A stretch of 64,000 nt of DNA, taken from the NCBI GenBank assembly GCA_019635485.1, contig JAHBZL010000016.1, positions 1 through 64,000 on the forward strand. The letters run 5' to 3'. The position numbers and the translations under genes are program-made. Below, piece after piece: positions 1-8,530 of this stretch (position 1 is the stretch's first letter; each line of letters starts with the position of its first letter). The stretch comes from Piscinibacter sp. (GTDB lineage: Bacteria > Pseudomonadota > Gammaproteobacteria > Burkholderiales > Burkholderiaceae_C). The notes below the pieces were generated by a model that made no database searches, had not been told where the DNA came from, and saw only the letters and a program-made list of their open reading frames with translations.

Positions 1-184
1 GAGACCGCCCGGGTCCGCGGGACGACGCCCGCCCGGGCTCGGCTCGGCCCGCTCCACGCGCCGAAGGAAACAGACGGCGAAGGACGGCAACGGGGCCGTT
101 AACCGACTCCGGTCCAACGAGTTTGAAACCGAAGGCGCAACCGCGCACGCGAAAGCGCCCCTACCACCGGGACAGCTCGGTCGA
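1..184. other. Intergenic leader, no gene seen
   Basis: Very GC-rich stretch downstream of the xthA stop. It holds short GC inverted repeats (for example GCCCGGG near 6 and CCCGGGC near 31) without a following T-run, so no terminator is called. The overlapping open frames continue antisense into xthA and have no support of their own. Confidence 0.4.
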
Positions 185-949
185 TCAGTCGATCGCCACG
201 ATCACCGGCGCGTGGTCGCTGGGCCGTTCGTTCTTGCGCGGCAGCTTGTCGATCACGCAGGCGCTGACCCGCGGCTTCAGTGCGTCGCTGACGAGCACGT
301 GGTCGATGCGCAGGCCCTGGTTCTTGCGGAAGGCGAGATTGCGGTAGTCCCACCAGCTCCAGCTCTTCGGCGGCTGCTCGAAGAGCCGGAACGCGTCGTG
401 CAGGCCGAGTGCCACGAACTGGCGGAAGTGCTCGCGTTCCTCGGGCGTGCAGTGGATCTGCCCGGCCCAGGCCACCGGGTCGTAGACGTCGCGATCCTCC
501 GGCGCGATGTTGTAGTCGCCGAGCAGCACGAGTTGCGGCGACTGCGCCAATTCGCCGCGCACCCAGTCGCGCAATGCCTCCATCCAGCGCATCTTGTAAG
601 CGAACTTGTCGCTGCCGGGCGCCTGGCCGTTCGGGAAGTAGCAGCCGACGATGCGCACACCGGCGACCGTCCCGGCGATGACACGCGCCTGCTCGTCATC
701 GAAACCCGGGATGTTGCGGACCACCGCGTCGATCGGCCCGCGCGCCAGCAGCGCCACGCCGTTGTAGGTCTTCTGGCCAAACCATTGCGCACGGTAGCCG
801 GCGGCCTCGATCTCGGCGACCGGGAACTTGTCGTCGGTGAGCTTGGTCTCCTGCAGGGCGATCGCGTCCACCGGGTTCTCGGCCAGCCAGGCCAGCAACT
901 GCGGCAGCCGCACGGCGAGCGAGTTGACGTTCCAGGTGGCGAGTTTCAT
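185..949 (-). CDS. xthA: Exodeoxyribonuclease III
   Basis: A 254-aa protein of the exonuclease III / AP endonuclease family, which cuts DNA 5' of abasic sites and degrades duplex DNA 3' to 5' in base-excision repair. It starts MKLATWNVNSL. The metal-binding Glu lies in LQETKLTDDKFP, the catalytic Asp-Asn pair in LLGDYNIAPEDRDVYDP, and the terminal His in SDHAPVIV. Length is normal and the gene appears intact. Its ATG lies only about 60 nt from the repeat cluster that I take as the left end of the mobile element, so the element sits just upstream of xthA and could have replaced or shifted its promoter. The leader at 951-1010 is clearly AT-richer than its surroundings. Function is confident. 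Confidence 0.95.
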   Translation of the reverse strand: MKLATWNVNSLAVRLPQLLAWLAENPVDAIALQETKLTDDKFPVAEIEAAGYRAQWFGQKTYNGVALLARGPIDAVVRNIPGFDDEQARVIAGTVAGVRIVGCYFPNGQAPGSDKFAYKMRWMEALRDWVRGELAQSPQLVLLGDYNIAPEDRDVYDPVAWAGQIHCTPEEREHFRQFVALGLHDAFRLFEQPPKSWSWWDYRNLAFRKNQGLRIDHVLVSDALKPRVSACVIDKLPRKNERPSDHAPVIVAID

Positions 950-1011
950 GTTATCTCTACGCTGTTGATTTTTATAGTGTTTTCAGAGTGTTGCGGCACT
1001 TTATTTCTTCT

Positions 1012-1032
1012 GGCTACCCGTCTAGCTACCCA
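1012..1032. repeat. Candidate left attachment / integrase arm-site cluster
   Basis: GGCTACCCG at 1012-1020 is followed by CTAGCTACCCA at 1022-1032, then TTTCG at 1034-1038. The same string, with one deletion and a T-to-C change, occurs at 52194-52212 beside the integrase gene: GGCTACCCG then CTAGCCACC. P4-type recombinases with an N-terminal arm-binding domain use short direct repeats near the element ends. I read these as such arm sites, or as part of the att direct repeat. The exact crossover core cannot be placed from one sequence. Confidence 0.55.
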
Positions 1033-1298
1033 CTTTCGTCGAGCCGGCATGACCTCTCCAGGGATCGCCTGATACGGAGCAGTGCCAACCGTCTACCGCC
1101 GACACGCCGTGGTGGTCGTGCAAGGCTGGAGCATCTGGGGCAATCGTACTTGCCGCTCGGGAAGAGTGCGGCAAGCAACCCCAGCCGAACTTCGAGGGCT
1201 ACGTGGTTGGTGAAGTTCTCCGTCACGGCGTCGACAAGCTGAGTGCGCAGTCGCCTCCTGTAATGCTGGCTCGTGCAGAACGGGACAACTGACGGCCC
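1033..1298. other. Element left-end spacer, no confident gene
   Basis: 266 nt between the candidate left repeats and the RES toxin stop. A 66-codon minus frame (1026-1226, GTG start) ends in the TAG formed inside the repeat cluster. It contains a CPRC motif, but nothing else supports translation. No tRNA and no promoter was recognised. Confidence 0.35.
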
Positions 1299-1901
1299 TC
1301 AAGCGGGCAGGACGACGACTTGGTACGTCTTGAGGAAACTCGGCCAGTCGACGTGGTCGCGCAGCGCGATGTCGTCGACGAGCGAGAGCTTCTCGGCTGC
1401 ACGGTCGAACAGTGCGGCGCACGCGGCCGGGTGATTGTTGCGCGACGGGTAGAGCACGCCGTCGAATCGAGGCGCGCCATCCGGCTCGGCGAGCTCGTGT
1501 ACCAGCGCAGCGATGCGCTGCGTGTGAACGTAGCGACGGCTGGCCAGCTGGGACAGGTTCAATCCGAACCGCGATGCCATCACGCCGGCCGCAGTGAGGT
1601 CGGCGAGCGACAGAGGCTCGAGGACGCCGATCGCCCTGACCATGCGCGCGTACACCTCGGTTCGGGTGATCACGCGCTTGGCGCGGAGGCTCCAACGGTG
1701 CTGGCGGAAGACGGACTCCATGAGCGCGGTCGCCAGGTCGAAGCCGACATAGAGCGTGCCAAACCGGAGAGCCCGGTCGTCGTAGCGATTGCCGCCCGAG
1801 CGGCCGAAGTGAAGGGCCGTGCCGCGATACGCTGACCTGCTGACGTGCTGGAGAAGTTCTCCCGCAGGAATGATTCGGGACGGAACATCAGGCGTCGGCA
1901 C
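1299..1901 (-). CDS. RES-domain toxin
   Basis: A 200-aa RES-domain protein. Proteins of this family are toxins of type II systems that break down NAD+ and arrest growth. Family features visible here are the N-terminal RGTALHFGRSGGNRYDDRALRFGTLYVG segment (the conserved Arg and the G-R-xN-xxG-xxxLY stretch), an ALMESVFRQ helix and a C-terminal DGVLYPSRNNHPAACAALF region. I choose the GTG at 1901, which overlaps the antitoxin stop by 14 nt. The frame stays open upstream to 2054, but that part only shadows the antitoxin. The pair is co-transcribed with antitoxin first. At the edge of a mobile element it most likely stabilises the element. Confidence 0.8.
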   Translation of the reverse strand: MPTPDVPSRIIPAGELLQHVSRSAYRGTALHFGRSGGNRYDDRALRFGTLYVGFDLATALMESVFRQHRWSLRAKRVITRTEVYARMVRAIGVLEPLSLADLTAAGVMASRFGLNLSQLASRRYVHTQRIAALVHELAEPDGAPRFDGVLYPSRNNHPAACAALFDRAAEKLSLVDDIALRDHVDWPSFLKTYQVVVLPA

Positions 1902-2532
1902 GGCCGTGCTCCGCCGGCTGCACGCCGAGCGAAGCAAGCACGACGCGCGCAACAGCGTCGACGTTGCCTCGATTCGCGCTCGCCGCCGGAGATCGGCCGC
2001 CAAGGGCTTCACAGGGCCCCGCCAGGGCGCGGTACACCGTCCAGGCGTCGACATCTTCCGCAGCCTGGAGCACGGTGCGCGTCAGCTGCAGGCCTGGTGC
2101 CTCCAGTTGCCAGTCGGGAACGCGCTGGCCGCGACGACCGACGTCCAGCGCAAGCAACCTGCGTGCGGTGATGTCCTTGTAGATCTGCTGGCGGGACTTG
2201 TGGGCCAGGCGAACGAAGTCGGCAAGCGGCAGGTTGTGCGATTGCTCGAACTCGCGCAGCAGTTCAGCGCGGCCTCGCTGGATGTCGGCGGCCGTCGGCG
2301 ACCAGGAGGTGCCCGCGCGCAGCGACGCGGCCTTCCGGCCCAGCGTTTCGGTCAGGAGTGTCGCCTCGGCGGCCACGTTCGTGGCAGCCGCCACCTTCTC
2401 TCGAACAAGGCGGTCAAGCTCGAACAGGAATGCACCACGGTCGCGAACGGTGACCGCCTTGTCGAAGCGGTGAACTTCCGTCGCGGTGACTAGTGGTTGG
2501 TTCATGGCCGCTGCACCTTGTGCCTTGCGCAT
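1888..2532 (-). CDS. Xre/MbcA/ParS-type antitoxin of the RES pair
   Basis: A 214-aa protein with a central helix-turn-helix-like part (DFVRLAHKSRQQIYKDITARRLLALD) and a C-terminal toxin-binding region (WTVYRALAGPCEALGGRSPAASANRGNVDAV), which carries the LGGRSP signature of the MbcA/ParS/Xre antitoxin family. It should bind and neutralise the RES toxin and repress their shared promoter. The ATG at 2532 is preceded by GGGGAG at good spacing. An internal ATG at 2505 is the alternative. At 214 residues it is longer than many family members (about 130-150), because of an N-terminal extension before the HTH. Confidence 0.75.
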   Translation of the reverse strand: MRKAQGAAAMNQPLVTATEVHRFDKAVTVRDRGAFLFELDRLVREKVAAATNVAAEATLLTETLGRKAASLRAGTSWSPTAADIQRGRAELLREFEQSHNLPLADFVRLAHKSRQQIYKDITARRLLALDVGRRGQRVPDWQLEAPGLQLTRTVLQAAEDVDAWTVYRALAGPCEALGGRSPAASANRGNVDAVARVVLASLGVQPAEHGRADA

Positions 2533-2563
2533 GCCGAGCTCCCCGTACGCACTGAGATGCGCC

Positions 2564-2600
2564 AGAGTAGTCTCGTTTGTCGCGTATGTCAAATTTGACA
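2564..2600 (-). promoter_or_regulatory. Promoter and palindromic operator of the RES antitoxin-toxin operon
   Basis: On the minus strand a perfect -35 TTGACA (2592-2587) and a -10 TACTCT (2569-2564) are separated by exactly 17 nt, predicting a start near 2557 and a leader of about 25 nt. The -35 is embedded in the perfect 14-bp palindrome TGTCAAATTTGACA (2587-2600). A dimeric antitoxin bound there would block the -35, so this is a likely autoregulatory operator. Confidence 0.75.
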
Positions 2601-2710
2601 ACCTATGGGTCGTGCGGTGCAGTGGCGAATCTCTGCGCACCGGTATGCGTTCGCCCCAGGGCATTGCAACGGCGGCCCATCGGCGCTACCTTGGGAACCA
2701 GAGGCATGAA

Positions 2711-2965
2711 ATGCTACGGAAGGCCATCTTTCTCACTCTCGTCGGGGTTGGCGCCCTGGTTGGCGTTGTCGCTGCGATCAACGGGGACTGGGGTCTTCGC
2801 GTAGTGATGGCGGCGCTTGGCGCGCTTGTCGGGGCTGCAGTGGGTGGTGCCGCGATCAAGCTTGGGCAGCGGCCTACGGAGCGCCGAGAGATCCCAGGCA
2901 TCGGCACGACGACGGCAGACGTCGCAGCGAACTTCTGGCGCGACAAAGGCCGTCCGCCCATGTAG
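2711..2965 (+). CDS. Small glycine-zipper membrane protein
   Basis: An 84-aa protein, MLRKAIFLTLVGVGAL..., with two hydrophobic segments (about residues 4-22 and 28-46). The second is glycine/alanine-rich (ALGALVGAAVGGAAIK), like glycine-zipper segments. The C-terminus is short and polar. The frame stays open further upstream, but those codons overlap the antitoxin promoter, so the ATG at 2711 is preferred. It stands alone on the plus strand between the toxin-antitoxin pair and the end of the tra operon. The family is not recognised. An inner-membrane accessory or entry-exclusion-like role would be a guess from position only. Confidence 0.5.
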   Translation: MLRKAIFLTLVGVGALVGVVAAINGDWGLRVVMAALGALVGAAVGGAAIKLGQRPTERREIPGIGTTTADVAANFWRDKGRPPM

Positions 2966-3016
2966 GCCAACGAGAGCCCACGTCCGGCGTAAGTGGCTCG
3001 TCAAGCACTGCCGCTT

Positions 3017-5791
3017 CTACTTCCTCCTGAGCACTCCTTTCACCGCGTCTTTGGCCTCGTCCAGAGTGGCCCCGGCATCGGCCGCAACCTGGCGCCCGGA
3101 CTGGAGAAGCAGCGACTTCTTGGTAGAGACGGTCCCGTCCGCTGACCGACTGACTTCTGTCTCGGCGTCGAATCCACGGCGCGACCGGTCCGTTTGCTCG
3201 CGGATGGCTGCCCCACCCAGGCCGACCTCCGGTCTGATGCTGGGTCGCGCCTGCTCGGAGGTGGTTGGCGGCTCGCTTCCGAGTGCGCGCGCAACGGCGC
3301 CGCGGTTCTGGGCATTGCGCGCGGCCAAGTCGGGATTCAAGGCGGGATCGGACGCCGACGCGGCCCATTGATCGCGCAGCTCCTGGAAGGATGCGGGCAG
3401 CGCGGCTCCGTCGGAGAAATTGCGCGACGGACGAAGCCCCTGTCGCGCCAACTCCGCGTCGAGCAATGTGGCAGCCGCCGCGCTGTCGCCGCCGTAGCGC
3501 TCGGCGTAGCGCAGGAACATCGCGAGGTTGTAGGGATCCTGAGCGATGTCGATGGCGATGGACTCGCCACGCTCGCGCGCCTCGGAGACGCGCTCAGCCA
3601 ATGCGCTGCGCTCGCCGTACGAGGCCTGAGCCTGCTGGGCTCGCGACGCGGTCGTCGCGAGGCGGCTCCCCAGTTCCCGTGCTTGGCGCGCATCGTCGGA
3701 CATCGCGCTGACCAACGTGGCGTCACGCGAGACGCGATCTCCAAACTGCTTGAACTCGGCGATCTGGTCGCTTGTCATCGAGCCAAGCACCTTGCGCTGC
3801 TCCGCTGACAGGCCGCTCATGTAGGCCTTGTCCGCGCTGGCATCGACCTGCGCTCCCGCTACACCCGCGTTGAAGCCGAGGCGGCCGGAAGCGCCGAACG
3901 CGATACGCGCGACCTGCGACTGGGTGAGCCCCGTGTTGTCGGCGACGCTCCGGGTGATCTGGTCCAGCCGCGTCAGCGTCTCGCCCAGTTGCTCGAAGCT
4001 GCTCGTCGAGGTGCCCGACGAACTGCGCGAGGACTTTAGCTTTGCCAGCCCCTTGGTGAAGGCCTCGGTGAGGACGGTAGACCGTTCGTTGCTTGCGGAC
4101 ACCATCTCGCCGCGCGCGGCGTCGGCCTGGCGACTGGCCTCGGTCACGTCCTGCTCGCTGACCCGCATCGACACCACACGCGAGGCGAAGCCCTGGTTGC
4201 GCATCAGGTTCGCGGCCGTGCGTCCGGTGAGAGCGCTCGACGCGAAGGTGTTGCCGCTGAGATCGCTCTGCCAGGAACTCATGAACGCCGACGTACGGTT
4301 CGGCGCCAGCTGCAGTTGATCCATCGCGACATTGCCCATAGCCACGTTGCCGACGGCGGCCCCTGCGGTGCTGCCGGCCAGCATGCCCTGCAGCCCGGAC
4401 AAACCGCCGACGAGCGCGGTGCCGAAGTTCTCCATGCGCTTGAGCGCGGCCCAGGCGATGAAGGGGATGCTGATCGCCAGGTAGCCGACCACGGCCTCGC
4501 CGGAGATCGCACGCGAGTAGATCGTCGATGCGGTCTGCAGCGCGAGGGCCTTGGTGCCCGTGCCCAGGTCCGATGCGGCGGCCAGGTCGTAGGCGGCGTA
4601 AACCGAGGCCATGTAATTGAGCACCGCGTACAGCGGCGGCCACAGCTGGATCCAGATCAGGATTGCCGCATAGCCTTTGAAGGCGATCATCGACTCGCGT
4701 CCGCTGGTCAGCAGGAGCAGCAGCACGAACAGCGGGAACAGGGCGTAGGTGAGAGCCTCGATGACGCTGCGGAACACCGGCAGCGACTGTTCGGCGACCT
4801 TGCCGTAGTTCATCCAGGTCGCGTTCTGCTGAGCTACCGCCTGTGCCCGGCCGACCGCGAGCACCATCGCCGCCGGGTCGTTCACCTTCTGTCCGATGAT
4901 GTTGCTGGTGTCGCTGATGGCATTGAGCACGGCGTTCTGCCGGATCAGGTCGGTTGCCGTCGCGGCCGCCGTCGCGATGCTGTTTCGGATGTAGGCCTGC
5001 TGGATCTGGCCGGCGATCGCCGCCGTCGCCGCCGCGCTGGGCAGGGTGGGGTTCAGCTGGAATGCCAAGCGCCCCTCAATGCGCGTGACCTGCGCCGGCA
5101 GGCGGCCATTCAGGTTGCCGTAGACGTTGGGGCAGGTGTCGACGCGCACCGCAGCGCCGGCACCGGTCACCGTGCTGAAGCGGGCCGGATTCGGCGTGGC
5201 CATGAGCGCCCACACGTCGTCGGACGTGGAGAACGCGGCCGGATCGACGGTGCCGTCGATCAGGTCGTACATCGTGCAGTTGTGGATGAAGTTGATCAGG
5301 TCGGTGCGGAAGGTGGGGTCCTGGAACACCACGTTGCCGGTCTCGCGGATCAGGCGGTTGCCGAACATCAGGCCGTGGCGTTCGTAGCTCAGTTCCGCCG
5401 GCATCGCGCCCGCGCCGGGGATGACCTGGAACGCGGTCTCGAAGAGGCCCGTAAGCGTGTGGCCGATGGTGCTGGTGATGCTGCCGAGCGTGGCCACTCC
5501 GAACGGAACGTTGGCAACGACCTTCACCGCCGAGCCACCGGTCTTGTCCACGATGCCCACAGTCACGCGGGGCACGATCAGCACCGAGAACACCAGTAGC
5601 GCGGTCGCGAGCCACTTCCAGCCCTGCAGCTTGTCCGGGGCGAAGGCGTACGCGAGCAGGGCGGCGATGAAGCCGCAGAAGGCCACCGCCGCGACGGCGG
5701 CCGCGTAGTCGCTCGACGCGTGGATGGCGGCAGCGGCGTTGAAGATGCCGAACAGGCTGTCCGCGTTCTGGTAGGCAAAGATCTCCCACAT
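3017..5791 (-). CDS. traG: TraG: mating-pair formation/stabilisation protein
   Basis: A 924-aa last gene of the F-type operon. The N-terminal half (about residues 1-460) has several transmembrane segments (for example SVLIVPRVTVGIV and YALFPLFVLLLLLTSG) and matches the TraG N-terminal domain, which works with TraN and TraH in pilus assembly. The C-terminal half is a long Ala/Ser/Gln-rich, mostly helical periplasmic region. It corresponds to the part that in F acts in mating-pair stabilisation and entry exclusion. I use the ATG at 5791, preceded by GAGG; a TTG at 5806 is possible. Length is close to F TraG. The stop is followed by 50 nt before the next convergent gene. Confidence 0.88.
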   Translation of the reverse strand: MWEIFAYQNADSLFGIFNAAAAIHASSDYAAAVAAVAFCGFIAALLAYAFAPDKLQGWKWLATALLVFSVLIVPRVTVGIVDKTGGSAVKVVANVPFGVATLGSITSTIGHTLTGLFETAFQVIPGAGAMPAELSYERHGLMFGNRLIRETGNVVFQDPTFRTDLINFIHNCTMYDLIDGTVDPAAFSTSDDVWALMATPNPARFSTVTGAGAAVRVDTCPNVYGNLNGRLPAQVTRIEGRLAFQLNPTLPSAAATAAIAGQIQQAYIRNSIATAAATATDLIRQNAVLNAISDTSNIIGQKVNDPAAMVLAVGRAQAVAQQNATWMNYGKVAEQSLPVFRSVIEALTYALFPLFVLLLLLTSGRESMIAFKGYAAILIWIQLWPPLYAVLNYMASVYAAYDLAAASDLGTGTKALALQTASTIYSRAISGEAVVGYLAISIPFIAWAALKRMENFGTALVGGLSGLQGMLAGSTAGAAVGNVAMGNVAMDQLQLAPNRTSAFMSSWQSDLSGNTFASSALTGRTAANLMRNQGFASRVVSMRVSEQDVTEASRQADAARGEMVSASNERSTVLTEAFTKGLAKLKSSRSSSGTSTSSFEQLGETLTRLDQITRSVADNTGLTQSQVARIAFGASGRLGFNAGVAGAQVDASADKAYMSGLSAEQRKVLGSMTSDQIAEFKQFGDRVSRDATLVSAMSDDARQARELGSRLATTASRAQQAQASYGERSALAERVSEARERGESIAIDIAQDPYNLAMFLRYAERYGGDSAAAATLLDAELARQGLRPSRNFSDGAALPASFQELRDQWAASASDPALNPDLAARNAQNRGAVARALGSEPPTTSEQARPSIRPEVGLGGAAIREQTDRSRRGFDAETEVSRSADGTVSTKKSLLLQSGRQVAADAGATLDEAKDAVKGVLRRK

Positions 5792-5816
5792 GGCCGCCTC
5801 GAGCAATCGGAGCGGG

Positions 5817-7256
5817 TTACCGCGCGACGTAGGCCGCGCGCTGCCCTAGCATGTCCATCACGTGCTGCGGCATGCTGGAGCGCAGTTGCCGCTCGAGTTG
5901 TTCCAGGTGGCTGGAGACGGCGCGGAAGGAGCCGACCTTCTGGTACAGCAGGTTCTTCTCCTGCGACAACTGCAGCAGCATGGCCTGGGCACGCTGGCGC
6001 ACCTGGTTGGCGAGTTCACGCTGGCTTTGCTGCAGCGTGTAGTCCTTGTCGAGCGCGGCCATACCCAGCCGCAGGTTCCGCTCGAGGAAGACGTAGGCAT
6101 AGTCGGCCGCGATCACGTCGCGGTACTGACCGATCAGGCTGTCGGCCAGGCCCGAGCCGGGAATCGTGGCCCCGATCGACAGCATCCGGTACACCGGCTC
6201 GGTGGTCTGGTTGACGAAGCCCACCTCGGCCGAGTTGTTGGGGATCGCCGTGCGGGTCGCGATCTTGTCGGCGATCGACCGCATCATGGTCTCCACGCGG
6301 GCCGTGAAGGGTGTGTGCGTGTAGCTCGTGTTCAGCGTGACGACGTCGCAGTTCGTGTAGTCGTTGCAGCGCAGCAGGTGCTGGGTGACGTTGGTGCCCG
6401 TCGCGGCGGCCTGGCCGTAGAGCAACTGGCTGATCGAGGTGATCGTCGGCGGGACGGGCTCCGGGTCCCGATTGGCGCTCTCGGGATGGAAGATCACCGT
6501 GCCGACGATGCTCATGATGAGTTCGCGCTCCGCATCGTCCAGCGCCGTGCCCGTGCGCTGCAATGCCTTCCAGGTGAGGTTGCCGACGAAGGGCGCCTTG
6601 TTGCGGACATTCGGATCGGCGGAACTGCGCGCGGAGGAGAGGATGCCCGGCCGGTCGCTGGCGCAGCGGCGACGTGCTGCGTCACGGTCGCTTTCCAGCC
6701 CCATCTCGATGGCCAGGTCGGCGCAGGCCTCTTGCGAGCTGTAGCCCGTGGCTTCAGCCGCCGTGCTGACGATGGCTTTGGCGGTCTCGCAGGAGTTGAT
6801 GCGCGCGTTGTTGATCCAGGTCTCCAGGCCCTTCGCCCACTTGGTAAGGCCACCCAGCAGCGGCGAGACCGACTCCAGTGCGAGCTGGAAGGCGATGCCG
6901 GGCAGCGCGGCCGTGATGTTGCGCAGCATGTTCTTGAACTCCTCGGCCGAGATGTGCGAGAACGAGCCGCCGAAGACGTCGATGCCGCCGCAACCGGCCT
7001 TGGCGCTGGGGAACTGGATCGCGGCGAGCTGGTAGACCTTGTTCGGCGAGCGCATGAACAGGCTGCCGCCGGTGTAGGTGTTGAAGGTCTGCCCGCGAAA
7101 CGCGCCGGGCGCGGTGTAGTTCCCGATCGTGCCGAGGTTGTTGAACATCGTGTTCACCTCGGCATTGAGGTCGCCGCTCCGTGCGGATCCGGCGTGCAAC
7201 ACGGTGGCCAGGGCGAGGAGGGCAGCGCAGGCGCGTTGGGTGGAGCGGTTGGACAT
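5817..7256 (-). CDS. traH: TraH: pilus assembly protein
   Basis: A 479-aa periplasmic TraH family protein with an N-terminal signal peptide (cleavage near residues 25-28). It carries the family signature GCGGIDVFGGSFSHI near residue 90 and paired cysteines (GSCETAK-type and CNDYTNC segments). A C-terminal helical stretch (about residues 395-465) is likely coiled coil. In F-type systems TraH interacts with TraF, TraU, TraW and TrbI during pilus extension. It follows TraF by 21 nt and precedes TraG by 25 nt. Length matches the family. Confidence 0.92.
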   Translation of the reverse strand: MSNRSTQRACAALLALATVLHAGSARSGDLNAEVNTMFNNLGTIGNYTAPGAFRGQTFNTYTGGSLFMRSPNKVYQLAAIQFPSAKAGCGGIDVFGGSFSHISAEEFKNMLRNITAALPGIAFQLALESVSPLLGGLTKWAKGLETWINNARINSCETAKAIVSTAAEATGYSSQEACADLAIEMGLESDRDAARRRCASDRPGILSSARSSADPNVRNKAPFVGNLTWKALQRTGTALDDAERELIMSIVGTVIFHPESANRDPEPVPPTITSISQLLYGQAAATGTNVTQHLLRCNDYTNCDVVTLNTSYTHTPFTARVETMMRSIADKIATRTAIPNNSAEVGFVNQTTEPVYRMLSIGATIPGSGLADSLIGQYRDVIAADYAYVFLERNLRLGMAALDKDYTLQQSQRELANQVRQRAQAMLLQLSQEKNLLYQKVGSFRAVSSHLEQLERQLRSSMPQHVMDMLGQRAAYVAR

Positions 7257-7277
7257 GACGATCCTCCTGGGAACGGA

Positions 7278-8135
7278 TCAGGGCATCCCGAGCTGCCGCA
7301 CGGCGCTGGGCACCATGGCCTCGAAGGCGGGTGCCGCAGCAGCCGAGATGCGCTCGAGCAGTTGCGACTCGGACAGCACACCGAAGCCGATGGGCACAAT
7401 GCGGCCGGTGAAGGGCTGAGCCAGATAGACGGCGGGCACTTGAGCCACGCGCAGCGCGGTGGCCGCGCCGTTGTCGCGGCGCGCGGTTGTGAAACCCGGC
7501 AGGGCGCCGCCGTCCAGGCTGACGGCTTCGACGCGGATGCCGTGGCGCCCCTGAAACGCTTCGAGCGTCGGCGCGAAGGCATGGCAGTAGGGGCAGTCGC
7601 CGCGGAAGAAGAACAGCAGCACATGGTCGCGACCCAGTGCGGCGACCGAGCGCGAGCGATCGCCCAGTTGCTGGGCCTCGAAGACTTCCAGCGCCTTGGC
7701 GTTGACCGGGCGTCCCTGCAGCGAGGGGTCGAGCTCGGGTGTGGTCCAGGCGACCCGCTGTGCCACATCGGCGAAGGTCGAGGCCTGGGCGACGACCTTG
7801 GCCTCGAGCTCCATGTACCGCCGCACGTTGGCCTCGGTGGGCCGCATCACTGCGATGCCGCGCAGGTCCTCGACCTGCTGGCGCAGGCGTTCGAGCTCCA
7901 CGAGCTCGGGCGGCCGCGGGTCTCGCCTGGAATCCCGGGCCGCAGGGGGCGGTCCTGCGGGCTTGGGCGGCTTCGGCCGAGGTGGCTCGGCTTCAGGTAT
8001 CGGGTCCTCGTAGAAGTGCCACCCGCGCCAGGCGTCGCCCCAGAAGCGGGGCGGCTCGTTCTCCGAGCCGCTCACTGCAGGCGAAGCAAGCGCGGCAACG
8101 ACCGTGAGCAGCATCAGCCGGTGGATGCCATGCAT
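7278..8135 (-). CDS. traF: TraF: thioredoxin-fold conjugation protein
   Basis: A 285-aa secreted TraF-family protein with a signal peptide over about residues 1-22, the family motif GWHFYEDP, a Pro-rich linker, and a C-terminal thioredoxin fold. Unlike F TraF, which lacks the redox pair, this one keeps a CPYC motif (FFRGDCPYCHAF, about residue 178), so it may act as a periplasmic disulfide oxidoreductase. The ATG at 8135 is preceded by GAGGTG. Cys-rich partners (TraN, TraU, TraH) and a DsbC encoded in the same operon fit a disulfide-folding role. Confidence 0.88.
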   Translation of the reverse strand: MHGIHRLMLLTVVAALASPAVSGSENEPPRFWGDAWRGWHFYEDPIPEAEPPRPKPPKPAGPPPAARDSRRDPRPPELVELERLRQQVEDLRGIAVMRPTEANVRRYMELEAKVVAQASTFADVAQRVAWTTPELDPSLQGRPVNAKALEVFEAQQLGDRSRSVAALGRDHVLLFFFRGDCPYCHAFAPTLEAFQGRHGIRVEAVSLDGGALPGFTTARRDNGAATALRVAQVPAVYLAQPFTGRIVPIGFGVLSESQLLERISAAAAPAFEAMVPSAVRQLGMP

Positions 8136-8143
8136 CGCGCACC

Positions 8144-8530
8144 TCAGGACAGCGAACGCGGCGGCAGGCCGTCGCGGCAATAGTTGAGGCCGAAGTCGAT
8201 GGTCTGGCGGCGCGGGCCGGGCGCGCCCGGCAGTTGCACGCCGTCCTGCCAGAAGCTCACCTTCAGGCGCCGGCAGCCCGGCTGCGCATAGCGCCGTTCC
8301 GTGCTCACGTCGATGTAGACCGGCGAGGTCGCCTTGAAGCGCGCCGTAATGGCGTCCGCCATCGGTCCCGACAGCACACCGTGCGCGCGTCCATCCGGCG
8401 CGTCGATGGCGGCCAGCAGCAGGGGCCGTGCATCGGAAACTGCGATCCGTTCCTGGGCCGTCGCCACGGGCGACGAGACGACCATCTCAAGCCCCAGCAG
8501 GAGCACCAGGACACAGCGCTGGCGGCTCAC
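8144..8530 (-). CDS. Small secreted protein between traN and traF
   Basis: A 128-aa protein with an N-terminal signal peptide (VSRQRCVLVLLLGLEMVV..., cleavage near ATAQ). The mature part contains two cysteines and no motif I recognise. The GTG at 8530 overlaps the traN stop as GTGA and sits six nt after GGGAG; an ATG at 8536 has no room for a ribosome site. Position implies a periplasmic accessory of the secretion system. Function unknown. Confidence 0.6.
   Translation of the reverse strand: MSRQRCVLVLLLGLEMVVSSPVATAQERIAVSDARPLLLAAIDAPDGRAHGVLSGPMADAITARFKATSPVYIDVSTERRYAQPGCRRLKVSFWQDGVQLPGAPGPRRQTIDFGLNYCRDGLPPRSLS

Noticed and set aside
962-969. CTGTTGAT match between left (962-969) and right (52153-52160) ends as att core
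   Set aside because: Eight bases is within chance for this comparison, and it lies inside the element on the right side but outside on the left.
1026-1226. 66-codon minus ORF at the left end with a CPRC motif
   Set aside because: GTG start without a ribosome site, and its stop lies inside the repeat cluster. Too little to call a gene; noted under the spacer entry.
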